Shown one piece after another: positions 1 through 8,207 of a stretch of 64,000 nt of DNA. The translations under genes were made by a program, and so were the position numbers. Every line of letters begins with the position of its first letter. The stretch's first letter is position 1. This DNA is from Acidomonas methanolica (lineage in GTDB: Bacteria > Pseudomonadota > Alphaproteobacteria > Acetobacterales > Acetobacteraceae), in the NCBI RefSeq assembly GCF_004346035.1, contig NZ_SLZN01000001.1, positions 186,001 through 250,000 on the forward strand. The letters are read 5' to 3'. A model generated the notes under the pieces. That model saw nothing but the letters and a program-made list of their open reading frames with translations, was not told the DNA's origin and did no database searches.

Positions 1-191
1 TTGCCGCATCCCGCCTCGCCCCAGAGCCAGAGGCGGCGCTCCGGCCACTCGCCCTGCGCCAGCCAGAGACGCGCCTCGGCATTGCTGGCCGAGGCGACGA
101 AGCGTGACGCCGCATAGTCCCGGCGCAAGGCGAGCGGCAGGGCGAACTGCCCGTCCTTTCGCGTTTCGCCCCCCTCGTCTTTTCCCGCCAT
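1..191 (-). CDS. hdaA: HdaA/Hda-type DnaA-related ATPase, N-terminal part (cut by window edge)
   Basis: The minus strand reads from an ATG at 191 to the window edge and gives about 63 residues. It contains FALPL, then [16 protein letters not shown] and ends in [10 protein letters not shown], the beginning of a Walker A loop. This is the typical start of DnaA-like proteins lacking the DNA-binding domain; in alphaproteobacteria HdaA promotes hydrolysis of DnaA-ATP after replication initiation. The gene is divergent from purM with about 98 bp between the starts, a neighbourhood I recall as common in alphaproteobacteria. The rest of the gene lies outside the window, so the assignment rests on the N-terminus and context. 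Confidence 0.72.
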   Translation of the reverse strand, partial: MAGKDEGGETRKDGQFALPLALRRDYAASRFVASASNAEARLWLAQGEWPERRLWLWGEAGCG

Positions 192-289
192 TTCCCGCTC
201 CCGACGCGCCGGACGCTTTGCCTTGCACGACTCGTCCCGTTAAGAGAATGCCGATTACACGACGATTCGACGCCAAGCGAGACGACAGC

Positions 290-1357
290 ATGACCATGCC
301 CGATTCCCCAGACCTGTCCGGAGCAAGCTATCGCGAGGCCGGAGTCGATATCGAGGCCGGAGACGCGCTGGTCGAGGCCATCAAGCCCGCCGCCCGCGCG
401 ACCGACCGTCCCGGCACGATGGGCGGCCTCGGCGGCTTCGGCGCGCTCTTCGACCTGAAAGCCGCGGGATTCACCGATCCGGTTCTCGTGAGCTGCACGG
501 ACGGCGTCGGCACCAAGCTGATGCTGGCCATCGAAACCGGCCAGCACGATACGGTCGGCGTCGATCTCGTCGCCATGTGCGTCAACGATCTCGTCGTGCA
601 GGGTGCGCAGCCGCTCTTCTTCCTCGACTATCTCGCCACCGGCAGGCTCGCGGTGGAGGATGCCGCCCGCGTGATCCGGGGCATCGCCGCCGCCTGCCGG
701 GAAAGCGGCTGCGCGCTCGTCGGCGGAGAGACGGCGGAAATGCCGGGCATGTATGCGCCGGGACATTACGACCTCGCCGGGTTCAGCGTGGGGGCGGCGG
801 AACGCTCCGCCCTGCTGCCCGCGAAGGTGAGCGAGGGCGACACGCTGATCGCCCTGCCCTCCAGCGGCGTGCATTCCAACGGCTATTCCCTCGTCCGCGC
901 CATCGCGGCACGCAGCGGCCTCGGCTGGGACGCGCCCGCGCCCTTCGCACCGGGCGAGACGCTGGCGACGGCCCTGCTCCGCCCGACCCGCCTTTATGTC
1001 AGGACCGTACTGGCCCTGCATCACGAAGGATTGCTGCATGGATGCGCCCATATCACCGGCGGCGGCCTGCCGGGCAACCTGCCGCGCGTCCTGCCGGAGG
1101 GGCTGACGGCGATTGTCGACGCCGGATCGTGGCCTGTCCCGCCGGTCTTCGCCTGGCTGGCGCGCACCGGGAACGTCGCGCCCGAGGAAATGCTCAAGGT
1201 GTTCAATTGCGGGATCGGCATGGTGCTGGTCACGCCCGAGCCGGACCGCGTGATGGCGGCGCTCTCGGCCCGCGGCGAGACAGGCCATCGCATCGGGCAC
1301 GTCGCGCGCGGCGTGGAGCCATTCGTCCTGAGCGGCACGCCGGATTTCACGAACTGA
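290..1357 (+). CDS. purM: Phosphoribosylformylglycinamidine cyclo-ligase (AIR synthetase)
   Basis: PurM closes the imidazole ring of FGAM in an ATP-dependent reaction to form AIR, the fifth step of purine synthesis. The 355-residue product has the usual family length. It contains [15 protein letters not shown] near the N-terminus, the glycine-rich [22 protein letters not shown], and the conserved [11 protein letters not shown] and [12 protein letters not shown] motifs. The frame stays open upstream to 104, but homology begins just after the ATG at 290 and the upstream residues look non-coding. A second ATG at 296 is possible. purN follows after one base, so the two are co-transcribed. Confidence 0.95.
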   Translation: MTMPDSPDLSGASYREAGVDIEAGDALVEAIKPAARATDRPGTMGGLGGFGALFDLKAAGFTDPVLVSCTDGVGTKLMLAIETGQHDTVGVDLVAMCVNDLVVQGAQPLFFLDYLATGRLAVEDAARVIRGIAAACRESGCALVGGETAEMPGMYAPGHYDLAGFSVGAAERSALLPAKVSEGDTLIALPSSGVHSNGYSLVRAIAARSGLGWDAPAPFAPGETLATALLRPTRLYVRTVLALHHEGLLHGCAHITGGGLPGNLPRVLPEGLTAIVDAGSWPVPPVFAWLARTGNVAPEEMLKVFNCGIGMVLVTPEPDRVMAALSARGETGHRIGHVARGVEPFVLSGTPDFTN

Positions 1358-1358
1358 C

Positions 1359-1964
1359 ATGACCGCCGGACTCTCCCCCGTGAAACGCCCGATCGCCGTC
1401 CTCATCAGCGGCCGCGGCAGCAACATGCGCGCGCTGATCGCAGCCTGCGCCGATCCCCGCTTTCCTGCCCGGATCGTCGCCGTCCTCAGCAATCGCGAGG
1501 ACGCCCCTGGGCTGCGGACAGCGGAAGAGGCCGGGCTGCACACGGTCTGCATCCCGTCGAAACCCTTCGGCCGCGACCGCGAGGCGCATGAACGCGCGAT
1601 CGATGACGCCCTCCGCGCGGCGGGAACCGAGATCGTCTGCCTCGCGGGATATATGCGGGTTCTGACGCCCTTTCTCGTGGGCGCATGGTCCGGACGGATG
1701 CTGAATATCCATCCGAGCCTCCTCCCCGCCTTTCCCGGCCTGCACACCCATGCCCGCGCCATCGAGTCCGGCGTCGCGGAGCACGGCTGCACCGTGCATC
1801 TGGTGACGGAAGGAGTCGATGAGGGCCCGATCCTGGGTCAGGCGCGCGTCCCGGTCCTGCCCGGCGACACGCCGGAGATCCTCGCCGCGCGCGTGCTGGA
1901 GGAGGAGCACCGACTCTACCCGCATGCCCTCGCCGCGTTCATCGAGGGCCTCGTTTCGGCCTGA
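1359..1964 (+). CDS. purN: Phosphoribosylglycinamide formyltransferase, formyl-THF dependent
   Basis: PurN transfers a formyl group from 10-formyltetrahydrofolate to GAR in purine synthesis. The 201-residue protein begins with the GAR-binding loop (LISGRGSNMRALI). It carries HPSLLPAFPGLHTH, which holds the catalytic His, and the downstream VTEGVDEGPILGQ loop with the catalytic Asp. The start lies one base after the purM stop, which indicates translational coupling in a purMN operon. Length and motifs are those of an intact single-domain PurN. Confidence 0.95.
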   Translation: MTAGLSPVKRPIAVLISGRGSNMRALIAACADPRFPARIVAVLSNREDAPGLRTAEEAGLHTVCIPSKPFGRDREAHERAIDDALRAAGTEIVCLAGYMRVLTPFLVGAWSGRMLNIHPSLLPAFPGLHTHARAIESGVAEHGCTVHLVTEGVDEGPILGQARVPVLPGDTPEILAARVLEEEHRLYPHALAAFIEGLVSA

Positions 1965-2065
1965 CGGGCCTTCGCCCCGCCCGCATCTTGCGGGACGCGA
2001 GCGGGGTGCTTTACTTTCCGAACGTCAAGGGCCCCGATCAGGATGACGGGCCACGGAGTGCCGCG

Positions 2066-3520
2066 ATGATCGACGATTTCACCTTCGGCAGGGTGGCCGT
2101 CATCGGCGATTTGCTGCTCGACTGCTACATCAACGGCTCGGTCGGCCGCATCTCGCCGGAAGCGCCCGTGCCGGTGCTCCTGCGCGCCCATCACAGCGCG
2201 GTGCCCGGCGGAGCGGCCAATGTGGCGATGAACGCGGCAACGCTCGGCGCGACTGTCCTGCTCGTCGGGCTCGTCGGCGAGGACGAGTCGGCCGCGACGT
2301 TGAAGACCGCCCTCGCCCGCGCGCCGGGAATCGAGCTTTCCGGCCTCGTCGCCGATCCGGCCTGGACGACCATCACCAAGACGCGCGTGCTCAGCGGACG
2401 CCAGCAGATCGTCCGGATCGACGAGGAACGGATCGAGACGCCACCCGCGGCGACGCGCGCCCACCTGATCTCCGCCGCGCGCGCCGCGATCGACGCCGCG
2501 GACATCGTCATCTGCTCGGACTACGCGAAGGGCGTCCTCTCCGACGATGTCCTGGCCGCCATCATGGACGCGGCGCGGGCCCGGGGCGTTCCCGTGATCG
2601 TCGATCCCAAGCGGCCGGAATTCTCCGCCTATCGCGGCGCGTTTCTCGTCACGCCCAATCGCAGCGAAATCGCCGTCGCCACCGGGCTTCCCGTGCGCAA
2701 CGACGCGGAGGCCGAGGCCGCCGCCCACGCGGCGTCGGAGCAATGCGGCGGCAACGTCCTCGTCACGCGCTCGGAAGAAGGCATGACGCTGTATCGGCGC
2801 GACGGCCATGTGACGCATGCCCGCGCGCATAAATCCGAAGTCTATGACGTCTCCGGAGCCGGCGATACGGTTGTCGCGACCGTCGCGGCCATGCTTTCCG
2901 CCGGGCAGGATCTCGAAACGGCCGTCGTCATCGCCACCACGGCGGCGTCGATCGTCGTCGGCAAGCTCGGCACCACGACCGTCTCCCGCCACGAGCTGGG
3001 CGCGGCGCTTCTGTCGAAGATGAAGGAGACCGCGACGACCGTGCCGCTCGACCGCGCCCGGAGCATCGTCAATGACTGGCGCCAGCACGGCGCACGTATC
3101 GCCTTCACCAACGGCTGCTTCGACCTGCTGCATCCCGGCCATATCGCTCTCCTCCGCGCGGCGGCGCGGCAGGGCGACAAGCTGATCGTCGCCCTCAACA
3201 GCGATGCGTCGGTGAAGCGGCTCAAGGGTGCGGAGCGTCCGCTCCAGGACGCGCAGGCGCGCGCCACCGTCATCGGCGCCCTCCGCGACGTCGATCTCGT
3301 CGTCATTTTCGATGAGGACACGCCGCTCGAAACCATCATGGCCCTGCGCCCCGACGTGATCGTCAAGGGCGCGGATTATCGGGAGGACGAGGTGGTCGGC
3401 GGCGCGTTCGTGCAGTCCTATGGCGGCGCGGTCGTCCTGGCCGATCTCGTCTCCGGCCGTTCGACGACGTCGATCGTGCGCAAGATCAGGCAGGCCGCGC
3501 CGGACGCCCTGCCCTGCTGA
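2066..3520 (+). CDS. hldE: Bifunctional heptose-7-phosphate kinase / heptose-1-phosphate adenylyltransferase
   Basis: HldE makes the ADP-heptose precursor of LPS inner core. The N-terminal two thirds of the 484-residue protein are a PfkB-type sugar kinase: the start VAVIGDLLLDCYINGSVGRISPEAPVP, the PGGAANVAMN substrate loop, and DVSGAGDTVVA with the catalytic Asp. The C-terminal third is a cytidylyltransferase-like domain with FTNGCFDLLHPGHI (HxGH nucleotide-binding motif) and VKGADYREDEVVGG. The ATG at 2066 is preceded by GGAG with 7-nt spacing. In many bacteria hldE lies near other heptose genes; here it follows purN and borders a degraded patch. Confidence 0.94.
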   Translation: MIDDFTFGRVAVIGDLLLDCYINGSVGRISPEAPVPVLLRAHHSAVPGGAANVAMNAATLGATVLLVGLVGEDESAATLKTALARAPGIELSGLVADPAWTTITKTRVLSGRQQIVRIDEERIETPPAATRAHLISAARAAIDAADIVICSDYAKGVLSDDVLAAIMDAARARGVPVIVDPKRPEFSAYRGAFLVTPNRSEIAVATGLPVRNDAEAEAAAHAASEQCGGNVLVTRSEEGMTLYRRDGHVTHARAHKSEVYDVSGAGDTVVATVAAMLSAGQDLETAVVIATTAASIVVGKLGTTTVSRHELGAALLSKMKETATTVPLDRARSIVNDWRQHGARIAFTNGCFDLLHPGHIALLRAAARQGDKLIVALNSDASVKRLKGAERPLQDAQARATVIGALRDVDLVVIFDEDTPLETIMALRPDVIVKGADYREDEVVGGAFVQSYGGAVVLADLVSGRSTTSIVRKIRQAAPDALPC

Positions 3521-4055
3521 ACACCGGCGGACACCTCAACGCCGTCGTCAGGCGCCCCGGTTTCAGGCGGCGCCTACCGTCAATCCGTTCGCGGGCTCGC
3601 CATGCCGCATGAAGCGCCCGGCCCGATACCCAATCCAGCACGCCGCCATAGCAGCACGCAAGCCGCAGCGCCGTCACATCGCCCGGCAATTCCATCCCTT
3701 CCGGCGGAACCGATCGCACGCACAGGCTTAGCCGGTTCGAGAAGGCCAGAGCCGCCACGAGCGCGACGGTCTGCTCGACATCCTCCATCAGAAAGGCCGG
3801 ATAGTGGAGAGTCCGCGCCGCGTCGCGCAGCCCGGCCGTCACCGCGTCGAGCGTACCCTCAAGGCTGAACCCGTCACAGGGCAAAGGATCGCATCGCTCC
3901 AGCTCCTCCTGCCAGACGAGCGGGACGCGCCGCCCCCAGACGAGCATGTCGAGCGCAGTCTCGGCCAGATCGAGCAGGATGGCGGGATCGGCGGCGGCGC
4001 GCACACGCGGCGCGTTTCCCCGCGAAGGGTCCGGCCATGTCTCGATGGCCAGCAT
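3486..4055 (-). pseudogene. DUF1826-like protein, N-terminal and middle part with unrelated tail (remnant)
   Basis: A 189-codon open frame. Residues about 20-140 resemble the N-terminal and central part of DUF1826 proteins as I recall them: an ILLDLAETALDMLVW segment, then FLMEDVEQTVALVAALA, then a run ending in TALRLACCYGGVLDWV that aligns with the family's D-x-x-ARLVCTY-x-GPGTQ region. The family's C-terminal TGD-LLKG and HRSPP motifs are missing. The last ~45 residues are arginine-rich, look non-coding and run antisense into the 3' end of hldE. The missing C-terminal motifs occur just upstream on the same strand (4105-4228), so the gene looks rearranged. Family assignment is by eye; the function of DUF1826 is not established. 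Confidence 0.5.
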
Positions 4056-4104
4056 TCAGGCCGCGATCACGACCGGCGCTTCCGCCGACATGCCGCAGGC
4101 GTCG

Positions 4105-4228
4105 GCGGCCTCGTCCGCTCGCCTTCAGGACATGCGGAAAGCGGCGGAGAACGATGCAGGACAGCCCCCTCCTTTCGCCAGCCCGGCGCGTGCTTTCCCT
4201 TCAGCAGGACGACATCGCCCGTCGCCGC
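4105..4228 (-). pseudogene. DUF1826-like protein, C-terminal fragment
   Basis: The minus strand encodes TGDVVLLKG, then about ten residues, then GAVLHRSPP and GERTR. This matches the C-terminal signature of DUF1826 (TG-x-LL-G, W/APG, LHRSPP, GE-TRLLL) up to the point where a run of leucines is expected; there the frame degenerates. The N-terminal half is absent upstream: within about 10 bp the sequence becomes a CobW fragment on the opposite strand. No start codon or ribosome-binding site fits it as a gene. I read it as a dead fragment related to the DUF1826-like frame at 3486-4055. Confidence 0.5.
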
Positions 4229-4233
4229 CTCGT

Positions 4234-4880
4234 CGATACCTGCTGATCGAATCCACCGGCATCGCGGAACCCTCTCCCCGTCGCCGCGACTGTCGAGTTC
4301 CGCGACGAGGAAGGGCGGAGCCTGAGCGATCTTGCCCGGCTGGACACGATGGTCACGGTGGTGGACGCGGTGAGCCTGCTGAAGGACTACGCCTCCGCCG
4401 ATTTCCTGCGCGATCGCGGCGAGACGGCGGGCGATGGCGACGAGCGCGCCCTCGTCGATCTCCTTGTGGAGCAGATCGAGTTCGCCGATGTGGTGGTTCT
4501 CAACAAGATCGACACCGCCACGCCCGAACAGATCGCGGCGGCCAGCAAGATCATCCGCTCCCTCAACCCGGACGCTGACCGCGTCGAGACCAGCCGAAGC
4601 CATGTCGATCTCGCCCGCGTGCTCGCCACGAACCGCTTCGATTTCGAAAGCGTGCATGAGCACCCGCTCTGGTTCAAGGAACTCCACGGGCATGCCGACC
4701 ACATTCCGGAAACGCAGGAATACGGTATCGGCAGCTTCGTCTATCGCGCCCGCCGCCCCTTCCGTCCGGAGGCCTTCGCGCGCTTCATCGAGCGGTCACG
4801 CCCGCGTCTCTCGCCGGATGGTTACTGCCCGACTGCCGGACCCGTTTCCGCTCTGGAGCGCCACGGCGGGAACGCACTGA
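4234..4880 (+). pseudogene. CobW/COG0523-family GTPase, 5'-truncated and frameshifted
   Basis: Clear homology to ZigA/YciC-like COG0523 GTPases starts abruptly at YLLIESTGIAEP (4237) and continues, after a one-base excess in a C run near 4270, through PVAATVEFRDEEGRSLSD, DTMVTVVDAVSLLKDYAS, VLNKIDTATPEQ, HEHPLWFKELHGHADH and the C-terminal region around EYGIGSFVYRARRPF. A further shift near 4815 leads to LWSATAGTH and a stop at about 4880, short of the normal C-terminus. The N-terminal Walker A and the C-C zinc motif are gone. COG0523 proteins are metal-trafficking GTPases, often zinc-linked; this copy cannot be functional unless the sequence is wrong. Confidence 0.8.
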
Positions 4881-4891
4881 TCGCGATCCGG

Positions 4892-6514
4892 TCACAACCC
4901 GCCCGGCTCCGGCCCGGCCCACTGAGTCAGACCCGCGCGCGGCGCGACCTTTTCCGCGGGGGTCATGGCGTCCCGCCGGGCCGCGTCCTGCTTCAGCGCG
5001 AAGCGGGCCATATCGTCGGCCCGCCTTTCGAAGAGGGCGGCCTGACGCTTCAGCAGAAACGCGCGAACGGCGCTCGTCCCGACCCGGTCCAGCACCTGTT
5101 CGAAATGGCGACGGCACAGCCCAAGCCCCTGATCGGACTTTCCCCCAGCCGATGCTTCAGGATCGCGCTCCATCGCAGCGGCAAGACGACCGATCGCCTC
5201 CACCGCGCCTCTCTCGGCCGCCGCACAGGCGGCGCATCGCGTTTCCGCCATCCCGGAAACGGAAACCGGCGGATCGCGCCGGTCGGCTTCCATGGCGCGC
5301 AAGCTCAGGCGGCGCGACTCGTCGCGCAGCAGCGGTGCAAAGGCTGTGGCGATCTCGCACGGCGCGGCAAGGCGCGCGAAGAGACGGGAATGGCCGGAAC
5401 AAAGGCCATTTTCGCTCCGGAACGTCCTCCGCGCCTCTTCCCGGCACCGCAGATCATGTTGCAAGGCTGTCAGATGGTCGAACACCGCTCGTTCGACCCG
5501 GACGCAGACGGGACAGGGGGGAATATCTCCCGACCATGCCGCCGTCATATCCCCGTCTTCAGCGTCGGATGCCCCGATCACGCTGATGGACCGGACAGCA
5601 TCGAGCCGCGCAAGCAACGCAGGAGTCTCCCGCCCGTCCTCCTTCAGAGCCGCTGCGATGCGATCGCACATGCCGCGCAGGAAAACCTGTTGGCGTCGTG
5701 AGAGGAGAAACTCGGTGACAGCCGTCTCCAGGGCGGGCAGTCCGGAGCGACGCAACGCATCGTCCCCGCGTTCCAGCCGCGCCGACAGGGCGTTCCGCGC
5801 GCTCAGGGGAAAAATGACGACATCCGGCGGCAGGCCCGCCTCCACCAGCCCGTGGCGGAAGCGCTCCACCGTCGCGCGGACCGCCTCGTCATCCGTTGCC
5901 AGATCGATTTTGTTGACGACGGGAAAGAGCGGCTTGCCGGTCGAGCCGATGTCGCGCAGCAGGCCCTCCTCGTCGGGGCCGAGAAGGTCGTCGAAGGCGG
6001 AAACGAGAATGAAGGCGTCGATCTGTTCGAGAAACGCCAGTGTGGTCTCCGTATTGGCCCGGATGATCGACCCTAGGCCGGGCGTATCGATAAAGCGGAA
6101 ACCCGCCCGAAGGATGGAGGAGGGCAGCAGGATTTCCGCCTCCTCCACCCTGCGGACATTGCCGGGATTCCCGCGTTCCGTCACGTAATCGGCCAGTTGC
6201 GCCAGAGGGACGTCTTCTATCAGGGATGTGCCCCTGAAATGCAGCACGACCTTTTCCTCGCTGCCATAAGCGAGGCTCGTGATGACGGATGTGAGCGGCT
6301 CGGCGCCCATTGGCAGCCGGTCCAGCCCCGTCATCGCGTTCAGCAGGGTGGATTTTCCCCGGCTGTACCGGCCCACGACCGCGATGTTGAAACGATCCAT
6401 GGCCAGCCGCTCGAAAAGCAGGCGGTTCCGCACGACCGTCTCCGCACGCCACGGCAGCGCGCGCAGACACTCAGCCAGAACATATTTGCAATCTCGATAC
6501 TGCCGCAGAGTCAT
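4892..6514 (-). CDS. Dynamin-like GTPase with C-terminal duplicated Cys/His module
   Basis: The 540-residue product has a dynamin-type G domain: P-loop GRYSRGKST (residues 48-56), PLTSVIT switch I (73-79), DTPG (143-146) and NKID (201-204). After a helical middle, the C-terminal part carries two similar Cys/His units: CPVC (334-337) with GLCSGH (Cys372, His375), and CAAC (427-430) with GLCRRH (Cys467, His470). These could bind zinc and recall DUF6062-type proteins. Bacterial dynamin-like proteins remodel or protect membranes. The frame is open upstream, with other possible starts at 6553, 6604 and 6610; I chose 6514 because the residues before it look unconserved. It is divergent from the universal stress gene. 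Confidence 0.82.
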   Translation of the reverse strand: MTLRQYRDCKYVLAECLRALPWRAETVVRNRLLFERLAMDRFNIAVVGRYSRGKSTLLNAMTGLDRLPMGAEPLTSVITSLAYGSEEKVVLHFRGTSLIEDVPLAQLADYVTERGNPGNVRRVEEAEILLPSSILRAGFRFIDTPGLGSIIRANTETTLAFLEQIDAFILVSAFDDLLGPDEEGLLRDIGSTGKPLFPVVNKIDLATDDEAVRATVERFRHGLVEAGLPPDVVIFPLSARNALSARLERGDDALRRSGLPALETAVTEFLLSRRQQVFLRGMCDRIAAALKEDGRETPALLARLDAVRSISVIGASDAEDGDMTAAWSGDIPPCPVCVRVERAVFDHLTALQHDLRCREEARRTFRSENGLCSGHSRLFARLAAPCEIATAFAPLLRDESRRLSLRAMEADRRDPPVSVSGMAETRCAACAAAERGAVEAIGRLAAAMERDPEASAGGKSDQGLGLCRRHFEQVLDRVGTSAVRAFLLKRQAALFERRADDMARFALKQDAARRDAMTPAEKVAPRAGLTQWAGPEPGGL

Positions 6515-6784
6515 GAACGGCGCATCCGCCTCCCTGGCGGTCAAGAATCCCATCCCGCACCGGGCGGAACAACGGCTTGACAGAATGGACGCTTCGCATG
6601 TCATAGTCATGATGGCAATGGACTCTGCCTGGCCGGTTCCGATTGGCCGAACCGCTTTCCTCGGGATGACCTCCCGGAAAAGCTGATGATTCCTATCCCG
6701 GCAACATGGCATGGGGAGGAGTCCGTCCAGATCGCCCCTTCCGCATCGCCAGAATGCCGCACAGTGTTGAAGCGAGGCTGGATC

Positions 6785-7615
6785 ATGCGTCTTCTTGTCG
6801 TTCTGGATCGTCCGGATACCGCCCCCTTTACCCTGAAGACCGCGGAAGGTCTGGCCAGCCGGCTGCCTTTCGAGGAGATCCGCCTTCTTCACCCGCGCAT
6901 GGCACGTGATCCCGCCTATCTCTCCCCCGACGAGGGTCTTCCGAGTATCGAGGAAACACAGCATTTCGTGCGGGACGTCGTGCAGCGAGCCGACGCGCTC
7001 CGGCGCATCGCGACCGCCTGGATCAGCCACCTCCCCTCCTCGGGGCCGAGCCCTGTCGACGGGCAGTGGGTGGAGGTGGAAGGCGACATCCGCACGATCG
7101 TCACCCATGAGGCCATGCTTGCCGACATCGTGGTGCATGGCAGGCCCCGCGTGGAAGATCCGGATTATGTCTCGGATGCGTTCGGCGCCATTCTCTACGA
7201 TGCGGAAGCGACGCTTTTGATCGCTCCGCTACAGGATTTTCCGATCGTCGGCCGCAGGCCCGTCATCGGATGGCGTCCGTCCGCCGCCCTCGACAAGACG
7301 ATCGCCGCGGCCATGAAGCTGCTGGAAACGGCGGACCATGTGACGTTTCTCATCGGCGACGAAAGCCACGAGGAAACGGCGCTTCCCGATTTCGCCCGGA
7401 CGCTGGAGGCGAAAGGTGTCGCCGTCGCCGTCACGCGGTTTCAGGTCGAGAGCGGACAGCTCGGCGAACAGATCCGGGAGCACGCCCTGGCCGCGAATGC
7501 CGATCTTCTGATCATGGGCTCCTATCCGCGTCGGCATTTTCTCGAGTGGCTGTTCGGTCCCCCGACACAGGATATGTTCACCCGCACCACGCTCCCCATC
7601 CTGACGCACCATTAG
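6785..7615 (+). CDS. Universal stress protein (tandem UspA-like)
   Basis: The 276-residue protein is about twice the length of a single Usp domain, so it probably folds as a tandem. The N-terminal unit starts RLLVVLDRPDTAPFTLKTAEGLASRL. The C-terminal unit contains the nucleotide-binding signature region (ADLLIMGSYPRRHFLEWLFG followed by TLPILTHH), close to the G-2x-G-9x-G(S/T) pattern. The ATG at 6785 has a GCGAGG ribosome-binding sequence about 8 nt upstream. Usp proteins act in stress and energy adaptation; the specific role is unknown. It is followed by crcB on the same strand and divergent from the dynamin-like gene. Confidence 0.85.
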   Translation: MRLLVVLDRPDTAPFTLKTAEGLASRLPFEEIRLLHPRMARDPAYLSPDEGLPSIEETQHFVRDVVQRADALRRIATAWISHLPSSGPSPVDGQWVEVEGDIRTIVTHEAMLADIVVHGRPRVEDPDYVSDAFGAILYDAEATLLIAPLQDFPIVGRRPVIGWRPSAALDKTIAAAMKLLETADHVTFLIGDESHEETALPDFARTLEAKGVAVAVTRFQVESGQLGEQIREHALAANADLLIMGSYPRRHFLEWLFGPPTQDMFTRTTLPILTHH

Positions 7616-7699
7616 AGCCATATCCGCCCCGCCGGTTCCCCGATATTGCCCTGATTTATTGTTTTGCGATCCGCTTTTCGCACTGCCAGAGGTTGCACC

Positions 7700-8155
7700 A
7701 TGCAGATGACCTTCCTGACCCCCCTGTCGATCGCCGTGGGGGGCGCGATCGGAACGTTGCTCCGTTATTATACCGGGCTTCTGATGATGGGATGGAGCCA
7801 GAGGCTTCCCTGGGCGACCATCTTCATCAACACGACCGGCTCCTTCGCCATCGCCTTTTTCGGCATCCTGACGGTCACCGGCGCGCGCTTTCCGGTTTCA
7901 AACGAGATGCGTCTGATTTTCATGGTCGGCATTTGCGGAGGCTATACGACCTTTTCCTCTTTCAGCCTGCAAACGCTCGACCTGCTCCGGAACGGCGCGC
8001 CGGGCCGCGCCTTCATGAACGTGGCCCTGTCCCTCCTCTTCGGTCTGGGAGCCGTCACCGCAGGGTATCTCTGCGCGACCTCGCTCAACAACCGGCAAAA
8101 CGCTCCCGCGCTGGCCGCGCCGATGGACCGTCCGGCGGCGCAGGAGGAAAACTGA
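7700..8155 (+). CDS. crcB: CrcB/Fluc fluoride ion exporter
   Basis: A 151-residue integral membrane protein with four predicted hydrophobic segments. It has the family motifs GGAIGTLLRYYTG near the N-terminus, TIFINTTGSFAIAFF in the second helix, and GGYTTFSSFSLQT around the pore. Fluc proteins are dual-topology dimers that export fluoride. The start is chosen at 7700, with AGAGG 7 nt upstream. No fluoride (crcB) riboswitch consensus was recognised in the preceding 84 bp. The gene converges on the catalase gene. Confidence 0.92.
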   Translation: MQMTFLTPLSIAVGGAIGTLLRYYTGLLMMGWSQRLPWATIFINTTGSFAIAFFGILTVTGARFPVSNEMRLIFMVGICGGYTTFSSFSLQTLDLLRNGAPGRAFMNVALSLLFGLGAVTAGYLCATSLNNRQNAPALAAPMDRPAAQEEN

Positions 8156-8207
8156 CACGCCGCGCCGGTTTCCCCGGTCGGGAAATGATCGCGCATCCGC
8201 CAGTTCG

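Noticed and set aside
4349-5701. A 450-codon plus-strand frame read as one CobW-like protein
   Set aside because: Only the first ~150 codons match CobW; the rest is antisense to the dynamin-like gene, so the frame is a remnant plus shadow, not a fusion.
7616-7700. Fluoride riboswitch before crcB
   Set aside because: I looked for the crcB-motif core and pseudoknot pattern and could not find it in the 84 bp.
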